A stretch of 61,890 nt of DNA from Ichthyophonus hoferi (lineage: Eukaryota > Opisthokonta > Ichthyosporea > Ichthyophonida > Ichthyophonidae): contig NAOQ01000039.1 of assembly GCA_002751075.1 (NCBI GenBank), forward strand, positions 81,291 to 143,180. Direction: 5' to 3'. A program made the translations under genes and the position numbers. Shown here piece after piece: positions 12,816-26,564 of this stretch. The first letter of the stretch is position 1. Every line of letters begins with the position of its first letter. The notes below the pieces were generated by a model. It saw only the letters and a program-made list of their open reading frames with translations, did no database searches and was not told the origin of the DNA.

Positions 12816-15800
12816 AAAACACCTGTGTGTCTGCAGGAATAAATGTGCCATCTGGAAACACGTCATCGTTGACACTCTCCTTTTGGTCTTTGGGTACACT
12901 GAGTGGCGAATTAACTTGGCTATCAGTATTTGTGTAACACAGGTGAGAGAATAAAGAAAACAAATATTGGTCTGAATGTGTGTATGTATGTATGGGAAAG
13001 TGAAAAGCTACGAGATAACCAAAAATGATTAAAAAAAGAGAGGATACGTGTATAATTTTGATTATGCTTTTAGCTTGCATTTATAAATGAGAGGTGCTGA
13101 GAATGAGTGTGATAGAGAAAAAGTAGATCGAGAGTCCATTAAAGATGTATAAATGAGGAAAAAAGCCCCCAATATCCCCTGTTCAAACAGCAAGACAAAA
13201 CACAACTCATATCCTTTTCTGTTCTTCTTTCGTGTTTCATGTACATATCCTTCTTGAAAAGCGCACCCGTTCCTATTATCACCCCAACATTGCCATATAT
13301 GATACTATCAGGTAAAACACTAATTATTACCTAGCGATAGTGCCGTATTATTATTTTGTTTATCATTGGTGAAGTTAATGACCCAGCAAAGGTACAGTGA
13401 TTTTCACATTTCCAAGAGCCCAGATCAGATCATAAATATTAAATTCGAAAATCTGTTTGTTGTTTTTTTTTTGTCAAAAAAGAAAAGAAAATTACCTGGG
13501 GTATAAGCGCAGGGTTTCATTGAGGACGGCCTGCATATACACCAGATCTTGTATATTTTCAAACGTAATGTCCTCAGATCCAATATTATCCTTAATCTCC
13601 ATCACTAATTGCTCTTCGACTTGGGGATGTGTGGCGACGCAATAGATTGTCCACGTTAGCAATCCAGCTGTGGTGTCTCGACCTGCTACCTGCATTTGTA
13701 TGATAATGGGATTTGTGTGGTTAACGTTTCTTGAAAAAAAAACTGCCAGGCTAATTTGATATGAATTTTTTCATCATAGTGCTTAGTAGAGAACCCAACC
13801 TATACAAGGATTTGTGTATTCTCCAATTTTCACCACTTATTGCCGTATTTTACTCAATTATGCGTGCAATTACTCGCAGTATTGGTATATTGCTGTTTAG
13901 ATTAGGTAGAGTGGAAAAGGTCGAGAGTCTATAGAATAACGAAAGGAAGGAAATTGAAGAAATTGAGATGGAGTTAAAGAAAATCAAACAAGAGGTGGAG
14001 CATCGATGTTGCAGCAACTAGTAAAGAAAAAATATCCAAGTGCAAGTAAATAGGGAGTTGTGGAGGGGGGGGGGTGTGTGAAAGGAGAGAAAAAAAACCA
14101 TGAAGTTAAGGATGATATCGCACAACATATTGTCGTCATAGGGGTTGCCGTTTGGATCTCTTAACTTCATGAAATGTGACAGAAGGTCAAACTTATCCGT
14201 ACTATCCTGTAGGTATCATGCATAATACGTGCCCGAATGTGAATATGTGGACAGAATAAGAGAAGGTAAATATATTGCACACTAAAAATTTAAAGACAAA
14301 AGCGAACGGGGTATATCGAGATAATAGCAAATAGATGCAGAGCATATACTAATCATGTTAAACTTAGGCAGAAAGGGATAATGTCTTCGTTTGTCTGTCT
14401 TTATATATATGCTCTTAAAGTGTACAGTAAGTAAGAGAAAGATTAAGTGTGTACCAAGGTAATGATCACGTAATTTAAAAGGGCTGATTTTGTACCTAAA
14501 AGCATGGAAAGCCCGAATATCAAGCAGGTACAAAGAGAATCAAAAGGGGGGTCTCAAGCTAATGCCATATAGTTAGCGATATTCTGAAACTCATAGAAAT
14601 TATCATGTATTTGGTTATATGCATAGTAAATTATTTTCATGTCTGTGTAGCTACAACTACGATTGCATATGGAACCTATGAGTAATTATAGAACCATATA
14701 TAACGTCAGAGTTTTTCCAATTTTAATCTGCTGGGAAAGTAGAAACAACATACTTACATAAAATTTACTTCTCTTTTCTTCCAGTACTTCTTTCCCCATT
14801 TTATTGAGCTCAGTCATTGCACATGCTAGCTTATACTCGGAACCAATACCAAGAAGATTCATAATTGGCCACATGGGGTTGAAAAACCGATTCGTAGCTG
14901 ACACTTGAGCAACATCAAAGGATCTCCAGAAACCTATCCCGTCCTTTTGATCTAGGGCACTATTTTTTGAAAAGAAAAGAAATAATAGTTAAAAAGAGAG
15001 TAACATAAATATAAGCGCATAGACAGAGAGCTTTAAAAAAATTAAGCATGTGTGTTTGTGCATGCTTTGTCCATTTCCATACCATGATTACCTAAAAGCG
15101 TACTCTCTCGCCGCATGGGCATATATAAGAATTTCACGAACACATTATAACGCCACATAGGGCAGCATCACCTACCCAAATTCCTTGCTGTACGCTATTT
15201 CCCCCAAAGCATCTAAAGTTAGGCGAAACAGCATATCCTGTACATAGATATATATTAGAGTAGATATATTTATATTGTGAATACATAGGTGTACATGAGA
15301 GAGTAAAGAGAGGGTGTGATCAAATATAGACGATAATAAAAATTGTTCAAAAAGAAGAAGAATTATCTAGCTCAGCGTTAATGATATATATATATTATAA
15401 ATGTTCTGATTCGAATGTAATTGTAAAATAATAGAAGACAACCAGGCAGCTGCTGGCAATATTATCTTGGTACAAGATTACTGAGGCACCTTAGTCATTT
15501 AGACTATTTCCATGCATTCGAACAAAAAAAGTATATGGTTTTGATCTCCTCAAAGCAGCAGTCATTTTTATACTAGTTTTTGGAAGATTGGCATATATGC
15601 CTCATCTGACAAACCTGAAACCAGGAAAAATCTACGACAGAGATGTAGGAGAAAGATCAATCAAAAATGCATCTATTGAGAGGGAAAACTTCAGCCATAT
15701 AAATATTTAACACATTGTGCAGGTAATTGATGGCATCCAAATGGATAAGACTGCAGATCAGACCTGGTACTTTGGGTAAAAAATGCAAATGCCGTAATCA

Positions 15801-17700
15801 TGTAGATTGCATCTTTTTAACATTTATCATTACTTAGTGTGGAAGGGATCATTAGTTGAATGTCACTGACAGTGGACTTTTGTCAAATCACATTAGACAG
15901 ATTATTTTAGTCCTTTTCTTTATATGACTCAGATCATGTTTAATAACCCTACTACCTACTACCAATGGTTTTTTAATAAAATAGTGTTAGCAAGGAAGTA
16001 TATTGCCAATCTACACTAACAAATTAAAAGAAAGAAGAAGGAATAAAGAAGATATGCATATCTACATGTAAAGGAGATAATCAAGAGAATGAGTTAGCAA
16101 CAATGTAATAAGTGGAAGCAGTATGGTGGATAAAAAAAAAACATGAGTTTCAAAATTACGATATAAGCACGTAATATACCTGCATATTCAGTACCGTGCC
16201 ACTACTCGCCGATTGTAAACATATTTGTTCCAGTTTTTCGCTGTGATGTAAAAACACAGGAAACATATGCTCTCTCAAACTAGACACTGTAAATATATGA
16301 CTGGCTGTTTTTCGCTGTATTTTCCAATTCTGTCCGTTGACATTGAAGATCCCTTTCCCAAGTAGTTCATGAAAGATCGTGGTGAATCTTTCACCTATAT
16401 ATAGGAAAAATAATAATTAATATGTATCAATTTGTTTTAGTATAGGAGTTAATCTTTCCTACTCACAAACTTGTGAGTTTTTTTTCTATTCTCCAGGGAA
16501 TTTTAATTCTGAAAATTATAAGCAACATTCTAAAGCCGCTTCATGAACAGTGTAGGAAACATGAAATATATTGGTACGTGTTTGGTAATAGAAACCAAAT
16601 TTTTACAATTAGTTTAAAACTATACCTTTCCACTTAATGGCAAAAAGATACTTAAATATACAAGATACTGATATATTCTGATAGACATGCTATATATTGT
16701 AGAACAAGATTATTTTTAAAAAAAACATACTCAATTGAGACACAACAGCACCATTTATTATCCCTTGATATTAAAGATAACTTATGGTATAATATTTCTA
16801 TGGGTTTAGGAATGGGCCAAACAAAATAAAGTTCACTGGTTTAAATATATTTTCCTTGACTACAGGTATACAATTATATAGTCGTTTATCTTTAACTCTA
16901 AATGGTTAAATTAATATCTAGCTAGAATTACCTTTTATGTAGTTATCAAAGTTTCCCTTAAGCATATGCTCCACGTTATCAGGATTGATAGTCATAACAC
17001 CTCGTATTCCCAAAGGCATGTCCAATGTTATCGTCTGTCCATACCTCAATATAAGCTCACATATATAGTCATTCATCCTGAAGAGGGAGGAAGAGAAAGA
17101 CAAGAAGATTTCAAAAATGATGTAAGCAAGTGATTATATGAGAATAAACCCTCCATGATGCAGAAAGTGTGGCGATCGAATCGATTTAATATTATGAACG
17201 GAAATTCCATTATGTCGACTTCTAACTGTTATCCTTTGATGCTGATTATTAGTTAAGAAAAGGGAGGTGGTGTTTTCCAATAAAAAAGACTGAATAGGCA
17301 CATTAAAATCTTCCTCTTTAAACCTTATTAGTTTTCTCTGTTATACCCTCTTCTAAAATATAACTGAATTTGAAACTATTATTCACCTAGGTTAAATAGG
17401 CATGAATATATGTATAGTATGTGTTCATACAATATCGGCATATGATTGTAAATGTGAGTATTGTAGTTAACACTTCTAAAATATCTGTGTTCTTTAATGT
17501 AAACCATTGTACACCTACCTGTGCCAATTGAGCAACATTTCTGGTGAACCAATTAATGGCAGGGAGAAGGGACCAGGAGGGTAGACACGCCATTTGTGCA
17601 ATTCCCACCAGACCACATAGACGGCTAGCAGAATTACTAGCAAGAGTATGGTGACACTATTGGGCCATTCTAAACCAACATGAAAAAGAGAACTATCCAT
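11158..17700 (-). CDS. Cytochrome P450, CYP86/CYP704/CYP52-like, membrane-anchored
   Basis: Ten exons on the minus strand: 17700-17519, 17077-16932, 16394-16180, 15237-15176, 14959-14758, 14206-14099, 13689-13496, 12919-12823, 12243-12115, 11340-11158. Phases agree and give 505 residues, normal for a microsomal P450; an upstream in-frame Met at 17715 would add five. Residues about 15-32 form the ER anchor, followed by the proline hinge YPPGPFSLPLIGSP. Landmarks: AGRDTTA in helix I (307-313), ETLR in helix K (363-366), FKPERW (424-429) and AGPRTCLGK with heme ligand C451. FPAFQAGPRTCLGK plus AGRDTTA and YPSQ resemble plant/fungal fatty-acid omega-hydroxylases (CYP86, CYP704, CYP52) more than animal CYP4, whose usual helix-I motif is AGxDTT within a different context. 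Substrate is inferred, not shown. Exon 6 ends at a weak donor (GTTTTTTTT). The minus-strand AATAAA at 10978-10973 could be its polyadenylation signal. Confidence 0.95.
12784..12811. repeat. (TA)n microsatellite
   Basis: Fourteen TA units, in the P450 intron directly after the exon 12919-12823. Confidence 0.9.
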
Positions 17701-17719
17701 ATCTCTGTCTGTCATATGC

Positions 17720-18334
17720 AAAGAAATATCTATATATATGTGTGTGTGCGTGTGTGTGTGTAACAGTGAGTATTGTAATCCCATACGGTCGCAATTCATT
17801 CAAAGTGTTTCTTGCTAGATTAGCAATTTTTTATATTCTTCATCTATGGCTCACATCCGGCTTTAGTTGACCCCTTACCATGCAATTTGATTGGTTTCAT
17901 TTAAAATACCGATTCATATAAAGCCAATCCTAAAGGAGTTGCTTTCTTTATTATAGTTAATTATAGCTTCTTGTTGATAAAAAATACTTGTAGGGGAGCC
18001 ATTACACAGGGCTTACTTCAGAAAATGACCACTAACTTTTTTATATTCCATTAACAATAGAAGATAAAATAGAGAATGCAGATTTTCTCGATTTTGTGAG
18101 ATGTTATTTTGTTAGTTTCAACACGGTTATGAACCCCAGTACACTTCTACTCTATTGGTTATATTAGTAAGCTGCCTTTTATGCGACAAACCAATTAGTC
18201 TTAGTTATTAAATTCGTGATAAGCGTGATGGTCAGGACTTCAGTCAAATGTTGCAAAGAATCTGTGATAGTTTTGGCGACTTACTTATAGCTTTTGAAAT
18301 TTCCAATTGAATATAATATAGTAATTAATTTTGC
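17720..18334. other. Intergenic, upstream of the P450
   Basis: Starts with a short GT run at 17740-17760, then AT-rich sequence. No gene recognised; the P450 promoter is expected here. Confidence 0.5.
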
Positions 18335-20110
18335 TGGTCCAGCGGTAATGATAGTCACTTGATCTGATCTGTCTTTAAGGCCCAGTTGCTGTAGTAGAGG
18401 TTCTGTAGAAGGCACGTATACCGACTCTCTTGGTAACTGGTTCTAGTAATCATAACTCTACCCTAATTCTGAGAGAATCGATGCTTTGATTTGCTTAGGT
18501 GGTAATGTAGGAATTGCACAATGAGACCGATTAATAAGGTATGCTATATTACGATGTAAATAATAACTATTTTCGCCATTTAACGTTAGTAGCCAGTTCT
18601 CCGACTTCTGAGCGACAGATCTGGACACTGATTGGCGTATGTGAGTACCTATGGTGGACTAGACATTACAATAACGGTGTGATTATTACTTGTATATAAG
18701 TAAATACAAAGTTTTGAGTGTTACGTGTGTGTTCGTATTTTTTCTAGTTACCACGTATGTGTGAGGGAGTGTGCCGGGGGCCGCATATGTGTGAGCGGCG
18801 GGGGCTTTTAGTGGTTATTTTCGTTTTCATTTATACTTTTCCGATCTTTATCGTGTGTGACAATTGCGATTAACACCTGTATAATTGTGTTTACTATTGT
18901 AAATGGGACTGATTGTTAAGAATATTATCGGCAAATACAACTCACTATATAGGTCACAGAGACCCATTAGAATTGTCTGATCTTACAGCGATACTCAAAT
19001 ACTATTGTTTCCTCATTTAGATGGCAAATTAACTAAGTTCCAATTGATAAAAGCGTTCATATACCATGTACTATACTAGCAAATATATTTACTTATTAGA
19101 GAACGGTATTCGATTAACTAATATGACTGATCATTTCATATCGTTTTTTAATCTTGTAAAAATATATATTTTCTATCAAATTGCTAACTTCGTTGGCCTC
19201 GATGTCCAGGGTGCGACGCATTCCAAGCATCTTCAAACTCTTCATCTATTACAAACTTTCAGACCATAAACTATTCAGGAACCAGTTAATATTACTGTAT
19301 TGAGACCAACAAGCTCAATAAATCTGTTCATATTGCATTATCTACGCATACCCAATGCTTAGATCAGCACCGAGTTTAAACCCATGCACCAGCCAGTTCC
19401 TTGGTACGTATAAATTCAGATCACGGTTGAAAGATTATTGGACAATTAACTTGGTATTCTACGAAGTATATAGCCAAACTGACAGCCAAAATGCACTTAT
19501 GCTTCTTCCCATACATTGTCTTCTTTATTGGTACGTTTGATCGTCTGCCTCTTGGCAAACGTGAATTTGTGATGAAAAGGTATAGGTCTAAAGATAGTTT
19601 ACTGGATGTGCTTTAGAAACCCGCCACGTTTACAAAAATTGCATCATTTACAAACTGTATTTTGTTTACTAGTGTTTCCGCATATGCCAGGGTATTCCAG
19701 GGGCCAGGGGCCCTTCTTATTAGTTGTTTTTGTCTTTTTCATCCTTCTACAACATTTGTTGATCATAGGTGTAAATTATAAATCGGTTCATCAATGTTAA
19801 TGGGACCCGATCGTTAAGAAATGCCGTTTACAAAAGACCTCTAGGTCGAAGTTATCTTATCTTATCCAAAAATCTAATGCTATTGTATTCTAATTTGATT
19901 GACTGTATAGCTAATTATTTCATTTAGTATGAATGCTCATATTCTATGGAATTGACCCATAAAAATATATCTATTTTAAAACGTTGTGTTATCAACTAAT
20001 AATGGGCCAATCGTTGCACGATTCGCTTGTTACCAGAACTTTGGTTGATCTACGTGTTCATCTGGAGTTAAATAGTTTTGCAAGATTCGTACGGCCCGTA
20101 GTGTGAGATG
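18335..20110 (+). repeat. Interspersed repeat, copy 2, with copia-associated non-coding sequence
   Basis: 18335-18990 matches the repeat at 4158-4790 (gaggttctgtagaaggc, attacgatgtaaataataact, ctagacattacaataac). 19070-19150 matches 56745-56815 (gagaac...ttaactaatat, gactgatcatttcat). 19690-20060 matches 53910-54130 (attagttgtttttgtc, actaataatgg-ccaatc, cttgttaccagaactt). Because the last two matches lie beside Ty1/copia coding remains, the whole stretch is best read as LTR or untranslated parts of the same element family. Old and heavily diverged; the copy extent is approximate. Confidence 0.65.
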
Positions 20111-20240
20111 CGTTAACCAGGACAGACATGAATATTGTGGACAGATACTTACAAAAAGTAATAAGCGTTTTTATACTGTAAATACCAAGTGTAAGAAAAA
20201 CCACCAGAAAAGGCGGGAAATCATGTTGGTTAAGTAATGG

Positions 20241-20830
20241 TCAATAAAAACGATTCGATACGCATGGTTTCGAAGTAATACGTTTTACCAATGTTAGCAT
20301 AGTCTTGGAGCGAGCCATGAGTTGCAACCGTCTAAGTGTCGGGTCATCTAAATACAATTGGCAACTGAGCAATAAAATTATTTCCATGTCACTGTTTATA
20401 TTTATATAACCGGACCCAAGCATCATAGAGAAACATATAATGTCTCTTTCCTAAGGTTTCTGCAACAATTGCTATCTCCTTGTTAAAACATGGATAAACC
20501 ATTACATACGCTAGTTCTATACGCTTATTTAGTACATGCTAGGCCAGGGTCTTAAACCTTAACCATTCATAGCCCCATGCAGTGGCCTCACATTTCAATT
20601 CTTTAAGAGAGACTTCTAATTGGAATCATCAAGTATTATTGAAATTTTAATTCTTAAATTAAAATATCCTAATCAGATGAATGGTATTGTTATCAGAGCA
20701 TAGTCTGTATGGTCAGAGCATGTATCTACCACTCCAATCAAGCCGCCGACTAGTCGAATAAATGGCAATATCTATTTAAGATAATTGGCTGAATTACGAT
20801 CAGCACTTGGGTCGATCGAATAATTTGCGT
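20241..20830 (-). mobile_element. Ty1/copia pol fossil (end of RT and RNase H)
   Basis: On the minus strand, scattered short matches in the right order recall the copia connection region (RLVGGLI around 20770) and RNase H (VMVYP...EIAIVAE around 20480). The piece is broken in several places and incomplete. It lies directly beside the LTR-like stretch 18335-20110, in the same arrangement as at 53.5-56.6 kb. Recognised by motif only, so the family call is moderate. Confidence 0.45.
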
Positions 20831-20949
20831 GTCTGACAAAACACTTAGTGGAAATTAACAAAAATAGCTAAATATGAAGTACATAATATTATAATATTAT
20901 TTGGGGTTTAACTTTTTTCTTTTTTCTTTTTTGGAATGCGACCGCTAAC

Positions 20950-21645
20950 CTGAAATTCAATCTTTTCACTATTGAGTCCACGATCAAAGTTCCGCAATTT
21001 AAATTCCAGCGTTGCTTGAATGCTCTGACTGGTGATAGGTGCGATAAATATTAGTTATTGTTTATTTTCGTGCTGAAAAAAGTCATTAGAAACGAGCAAA
21101 TAAGATTCAACTCGGCCTCACCCATTGCACAGTTACATGGTGATTGAAATCTATGTCTATGTCTATTTGTAGATGAAGCTATCATCTCAGCATGTGCACG
21201 TGGCCCAATCTTTGTTCGTATTATCTTGTCTGCACTCTCTGTAGTAAGGTTATTCTCCGGATGTAGTTGAAAGTGGTCACACCTGCTTGGATAATGGTCC
21301 AACATATTAAATTTACTTTGCATAAGCACACATGATTAATGCATTAATTTTTAATGGAATATCCTCTTTAGACCATGTTACTTTAATGTAGGAAAAGCTG
21401 TGGGTGAATTATTAATTCTAACGAGATGGGTTACGTTACTAAAGTTCGGAACACCCAACACTTAAATCCTCCTCTCCCCATCCAGTAAAATTTGGGCCAG
21501 TCCTGGAATTGTTGCTTCTTCGATTCATCGGTTTAGATCTTGTGAAGCGAGCAAATCTATTTGCGTAACTCTTGATATTGCGTGTATGATTGGTTACAAG
21601 GAGCTGTCTAAAAGAAGCCGACTGTCTAAAACAAATGCAGGCCAT
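20950..21645 (-). other. Possible exons of an unidentified gene with a mitochondrial-type N-terminus
   Basis: From the ATG at 21645 a frame of about 60 residues is rich in Arg, Ser and Asn with almost no acidic residues before GWGEEDL, as expected of a mitochondrial presequence (MACICFRQSASFRQLL at the start). A second stretch, 21028-20950, has good acceptor and donor sites and reads as a charged amphipathic segment (LEFKLRNFDRGLNSEKIEF). I could not join them into a full model, and copia debris starts just below, so this may be a real short gene, a truncated one or chance. It would be transcribed divergently from HADHB, 397 bases away. Confidence 0.25.
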
Positions 21646-22042
21646 CCTATTCAATAAAGGTCATGGCAGCTTTGTTTGTTGATTACAGATTACATTTTAC
21701 ATTTTCTATTTTCTATGGACGCTATTACCACTCTATTTACGTTTAGTTCTACGCAATAAATTATATATTTAATTTTACAGAAATAACATTTTTCTAAATA
21801 AAATAAAGTTAAAAATAATAATATATAATGAAAATAGGAAAATATCAATGCTAATTGTCATATATTTTACAACTCATTACACTTCAATAAAAACCCAATT
21901 TACCCACCTCCAAAGAATTTTTAGAGCTGGCTCACGAAAAGAAAATACTAAATCCAATTGTGGGGAATTTGCTACTTAATAAACTAATGTATGTTAAACC
22001 TATTTAATAATATAAGTGATAACAATAAGTGTACAATTAAAA

Positions 22043-22334
22043 ATGTTGAGTCAAACTGCTATGTTGAGTGGTGAGTACACGTATACGTTCGCTTTTATTT
22101 TATTTTTACTTTTACACGAGTTTTATATTGACAAAATATCCTTTTGTATGCATTAAGAATTTCTTTGACTGGGTGTATGGATGATGTCAATGAGCGTCCG
22201 CGTCAATAAAATCGCCACAAAATCAAGTACTCTCTAATTGTTCATTTTTTTTTCTCAGCTGCTCCTGTTCAGCATGTAATTCGCACTGCTGCTTACGTGG
22301 CGGCCACTAATAAAGCTGCATCGTCAGGTAGGGC

Positions 22335-22369
<35 letters not shown>

Positions 22370-25300
22370 CTTTTGTGGTGTGTGTGTCCAAGTTTACACA
22401 GCAGGCACTGAAAGTACAAATTCAAATTCAAATTCAAATTCAAATTCAAAAAATAATAATAAAAAAAAAATAAAAAAAAATAAATAGGAAGACTATTTAG
22501 ACTAGAAAACGGGGATATATTTACTATTAAATGATTTTTGAATGGAGCTAAAATAAGTATATATTTTGAGGGCGACAGGGTTGATTATAAGTTACTGCTG
22601 CTTACATTCGGGGGATAATTTAAGAGCAGTGATGGTAGAAGAAGCATATGCATAATAGATCATATGTATTAATGATTAATGGAGGGAGTTGTTTTGAAAT
22701 ATTAGAGTAAGAAGAGAAAAGAGCAGTCTAAGATAAAGTTAGGGAAATGACTCGAAATAGTATTAGGAGCATCAAACATCAAATTTTTGAGTGAATGGGA
22801 AAGCATCACTGGTAGCTGTGATAGCTTGCGGTGTGGACGAGGCACAAAAAATGTGTGTCAGTGGATATTAGTATATGAGTGGTTTAGACATAGAGTATAT
22901 TTGCGTAGATGCTTCTAATGCCCACTTAGACATAACATAGTACTTTCTTTATACTTGTCTTTAACCTCGCTTCATGAGTCTATCCTATTTGTACCATCCT
23001 TGATTTTCAAGTCTCTGATTAATGGATTCTACAAAAATCTACGTTGCTTACTCGTTGTATCTTAGAAATTATGCTTAAGTAATAGTTTACTAAGTATGAA
23101 AAATGTCATTTCCCTGCCATATCATAGTTCAAATGAGCTATTTATTATCGGGACATCGAATACTATATTTGAATTATTTTGTTTAAAGGTTAGACGTAGT
23201 GTAAAAATTAACATCTACCTATATTACAAATGCATTATGTAGGTCCGGCCATTATAAATCAAAGCAAAAACAAGAGCATTGGTCGAAATGTTGTGCTTGT
23301 GGACGGAGTTCGTACCCCATTCCAGACATCGTATACTGGGTAAGGTTTATTTATTTCCTTGCCTCAACTCATTTTTGTATAACATTCTCCTCATCTTTTG
23401 TATATTGTTATATTTTATGCTAGTCCCTATCAGTGTAATAAGAATGGTTTTACTACTTCTTATGTACAATCATTTATATACCTTTATAAATGTATATACA
23501 TGATTTAGGCGCCTATTGTATACCTCCCATGATTTCTGCTATATTAATCTTATCCTTTCTTTGTTAACCTTTACCCAAACACACTAACTTACATATATAT
23601 TTTTTACACCAACTCTTCTTATCATTATCTAGTTTCATTTGTCACTCTACCATTCTGAAAAACAGGTCGTTAAATACAAATATATAAGTATATAATAATT
23701 ACTACCTGTATTATACATTTCTGGAAAGTAGTCGACAATTGTAGGTAGAGAATCAAAATAGTTTTTTAATTTTTAATTCGGTTTCACTGCAGAATTTCAG
23801 GTGTAGGTCCTTTCAAATATAGAGACCTTTTATGTTTGCATAATATATATATATATTAACAACCGAGTCATTAATTAGTTAATTACGACTATAACATTTT
23901 TATACCCGTGTTGTATATTAGTGTATTTGACAGTATATTCATATTCAAACCACCTCTTCATTAATTCTATCCATTGCATGCAATTGTTTAATTGCTTGTT
24001 CTACTGCCTTTTTGTTTTTATCGTTTTAAAAACCATCTAGCAGCTATCATATGTATACTTTTGTCCTGTGTACTGAAAAGGAAGGTTGAATACGTAGGTG
24101 TGATTAGTAGGTATATTGCCAACCCATCTCCCATACAGATATACCGACCTAATGGCATATGATCTTGCTCGTGCAGCCATCCACGGTCTTATTGATCGGT
24201 TGGACATGGACCCATCTATTATAGAACAAGTAATACTTGGCACTGTCATTCAAGAGGCTAAAACCAGCAACATTGCGCGAGAGGTTGGTAGTGAGTGATT
24301 GTAGGGGAACTTGTATGTGCCTGTGGGTAACTAATTATGACTTCATGGCGTATGTGAATGAGTTAGTTAGCAGGTAGTCTAGTGTAATATGTAGGTTACT
24401 ATATATTGTGTATGACCATTTAAACAATAAGATCTGGGAGTAAGACATGAATAGCATACCTTATATGTTCCAAATGTAATTATGTATTTGTTGTTTTATC
24501 CAGCCAATCTGATAATCACGACAACTTAGGAACACACTAACGAGCATGCAAATGTACTAGAATGTAGGTAGTATTAGGCAACGTGGTATAAGATAAGGGC
24601 CTTATTGATACTGATCTCTATTCAATGCAGGCTGCCCTCGCTGCTGGTATTCACTTCACTGTACCATCAAATACGGTTACTCTGGCCTGTATTTCATCTA
24701 ACGTGGCTGCTTTCAATGGTAATAAGTTCTTTCAACATTCTTGTATTGGATTTTGGTAACTACTCTTTTTTAGCAGACAAAAACCAACAATGATAAATAT
24801 TGCAAATAATGCAATTTAAAAAATGTCTATCTAGTTATTATAAAGTTGGCATTTTGTTTTTTATTTCTTTTCCTTTTGACTAGACACTTATTTAGTTCTA
24901 GTTTGTTTGTGATTTTTGATTTATTTTTTACCTTATGAGCTTCAGACTGTAGATATTCACAGATCCCTACCTGGACTACACCCTACACACGCCCCCCTTC
25001 TCTCTTTCTCTCCTTCTTTTTCTCCACCCACGTATTTTCCTTAGTCACACCTTTGCATCTCAATCAGGCAGCTAATACTTGATCGTATTATTACAGCTAT
25101 GAATATGATTGCATCAGGATACTGTGATACTGTGATTGCTGGGGGTGTTGAGACCATGTCAGACCTACCCATTCGTTTAAACAGGGCCATTCGCCGAGTT
25201 CTTCTGAATCAAAAAAAAGTAACTCATCTTTCCTTTTAGTATTTTTTATCTTTTTGCTATACCCTATCACATATACTATTCGATCTACTCCAATTTCTTT

Positions 25301-25750
25301 CCTGATAAACTTTGCTTCTACCCATCATCTCACTGACAGATCATATATTTCTATACATTTATATATATCTGTTTTACCAGTTCACCACCATTGTTTTTGC
25401 AAACATCTGATAATGCATCTCTTGTACCTCTGTAGATATATCTTTTATTTTATTTATTTTTCCTGCCTTATCCCTATTCTATTTCTGTTGCCGTGTACAT
25501 ACAACCGGCTATAGCTCACACCAGTACACTATTTAATTATACATTACCGTCCCACTTTTCTCTCCTTGAGAGGTGACTTCTAGTGTTATTATATACTTTA
25601 TACTACCATACGTCACCATCATTTGCAAATACTCACTCCCTCTAAGTCTTTATCTTAGAAATAGGTAACATTTTTTTTCAGGTTTTTATTTGCGTCTATA
25701 TGCCCATTGGTGAATATAATTACAGTTATAAGTGTATACACATATTCATG

Positions 25751-25825
<75 letters not shown>

Positions 25826-26483
25826 NNNNNNNNNNNNNNNNNNNNNNNNNNNNNNNNNNNNNNNNNNNNNNNNNNNNNNNNNNNNNNNNNNNNNNNNNNN
25901 NNNNNNNNNNNNNNNNNNNNNNNNNNNNNNNNNNNNNNNNNNNNNNNNNNNNNNNNNNNNNNNNNNNNNNNNNNNNNNNNNNNNNNNNNNNNNNNNNNNN
26001 NNNNNNNNNNNNNNNNNNNNNNNNNNNNNNNNNNNNNNNNNNNNNNNNNNNNNNNNNNNNNNNNNNNNNNNNNNNNNNNNNNNNNNNNNNNNNNNNNNNN
26101 NNNNNNNNNNNNNNNNNNNNNNNNNNNNNNNNNNNNNNNNNNNNNNNNNNNNNNNNNNNNNNNNNNNNNNNNNNNNNNNNNNNNNNNNNNNNNNNNNNNN
26201 NNNNNNNNNNNNNNNNNNNNNNNNNNNNNNNNNNNNNNNNNNNNNNNNNNNNNNNNNNNNNNNNNNNNNNNNNNNNNNNNNNNNNNNNNNNNNNNNNNNN
26301 NNNNNNNNNNNNNNNNNNNNNNNNNNNNNNNNNNNNNNNNNNNNNNNNNNNNNNNNNNNNNNNNNNNNNNNNNNNNNNNNNNNNNNNNNNNNNNNNNNNN
26401 NNNNNNNNNNNNNNNNNNNNNNNNNNNNNNNNNNNNNNNNNNNNNNNNNNNNNNNNNNNNNNNNNNNNNNNNNNNNNNNNNNN

Positions 26484-26564
<81 letters not shown>

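Noticed and set aside
20241-21329. A multi-exon host gene continuing from the mitochondrial-type frame at 21645
   Set aside because: The protein-like pieces below 20830 fit copia connection and RNase H motifs better, and the phases of the candidate exons do not join.
21439-22070. HADHA head-to-head with HADHB, as in many animals
   Set aside because: The divergent frame shows none of the crotonase or dehydrogenase motifs of HADHA.
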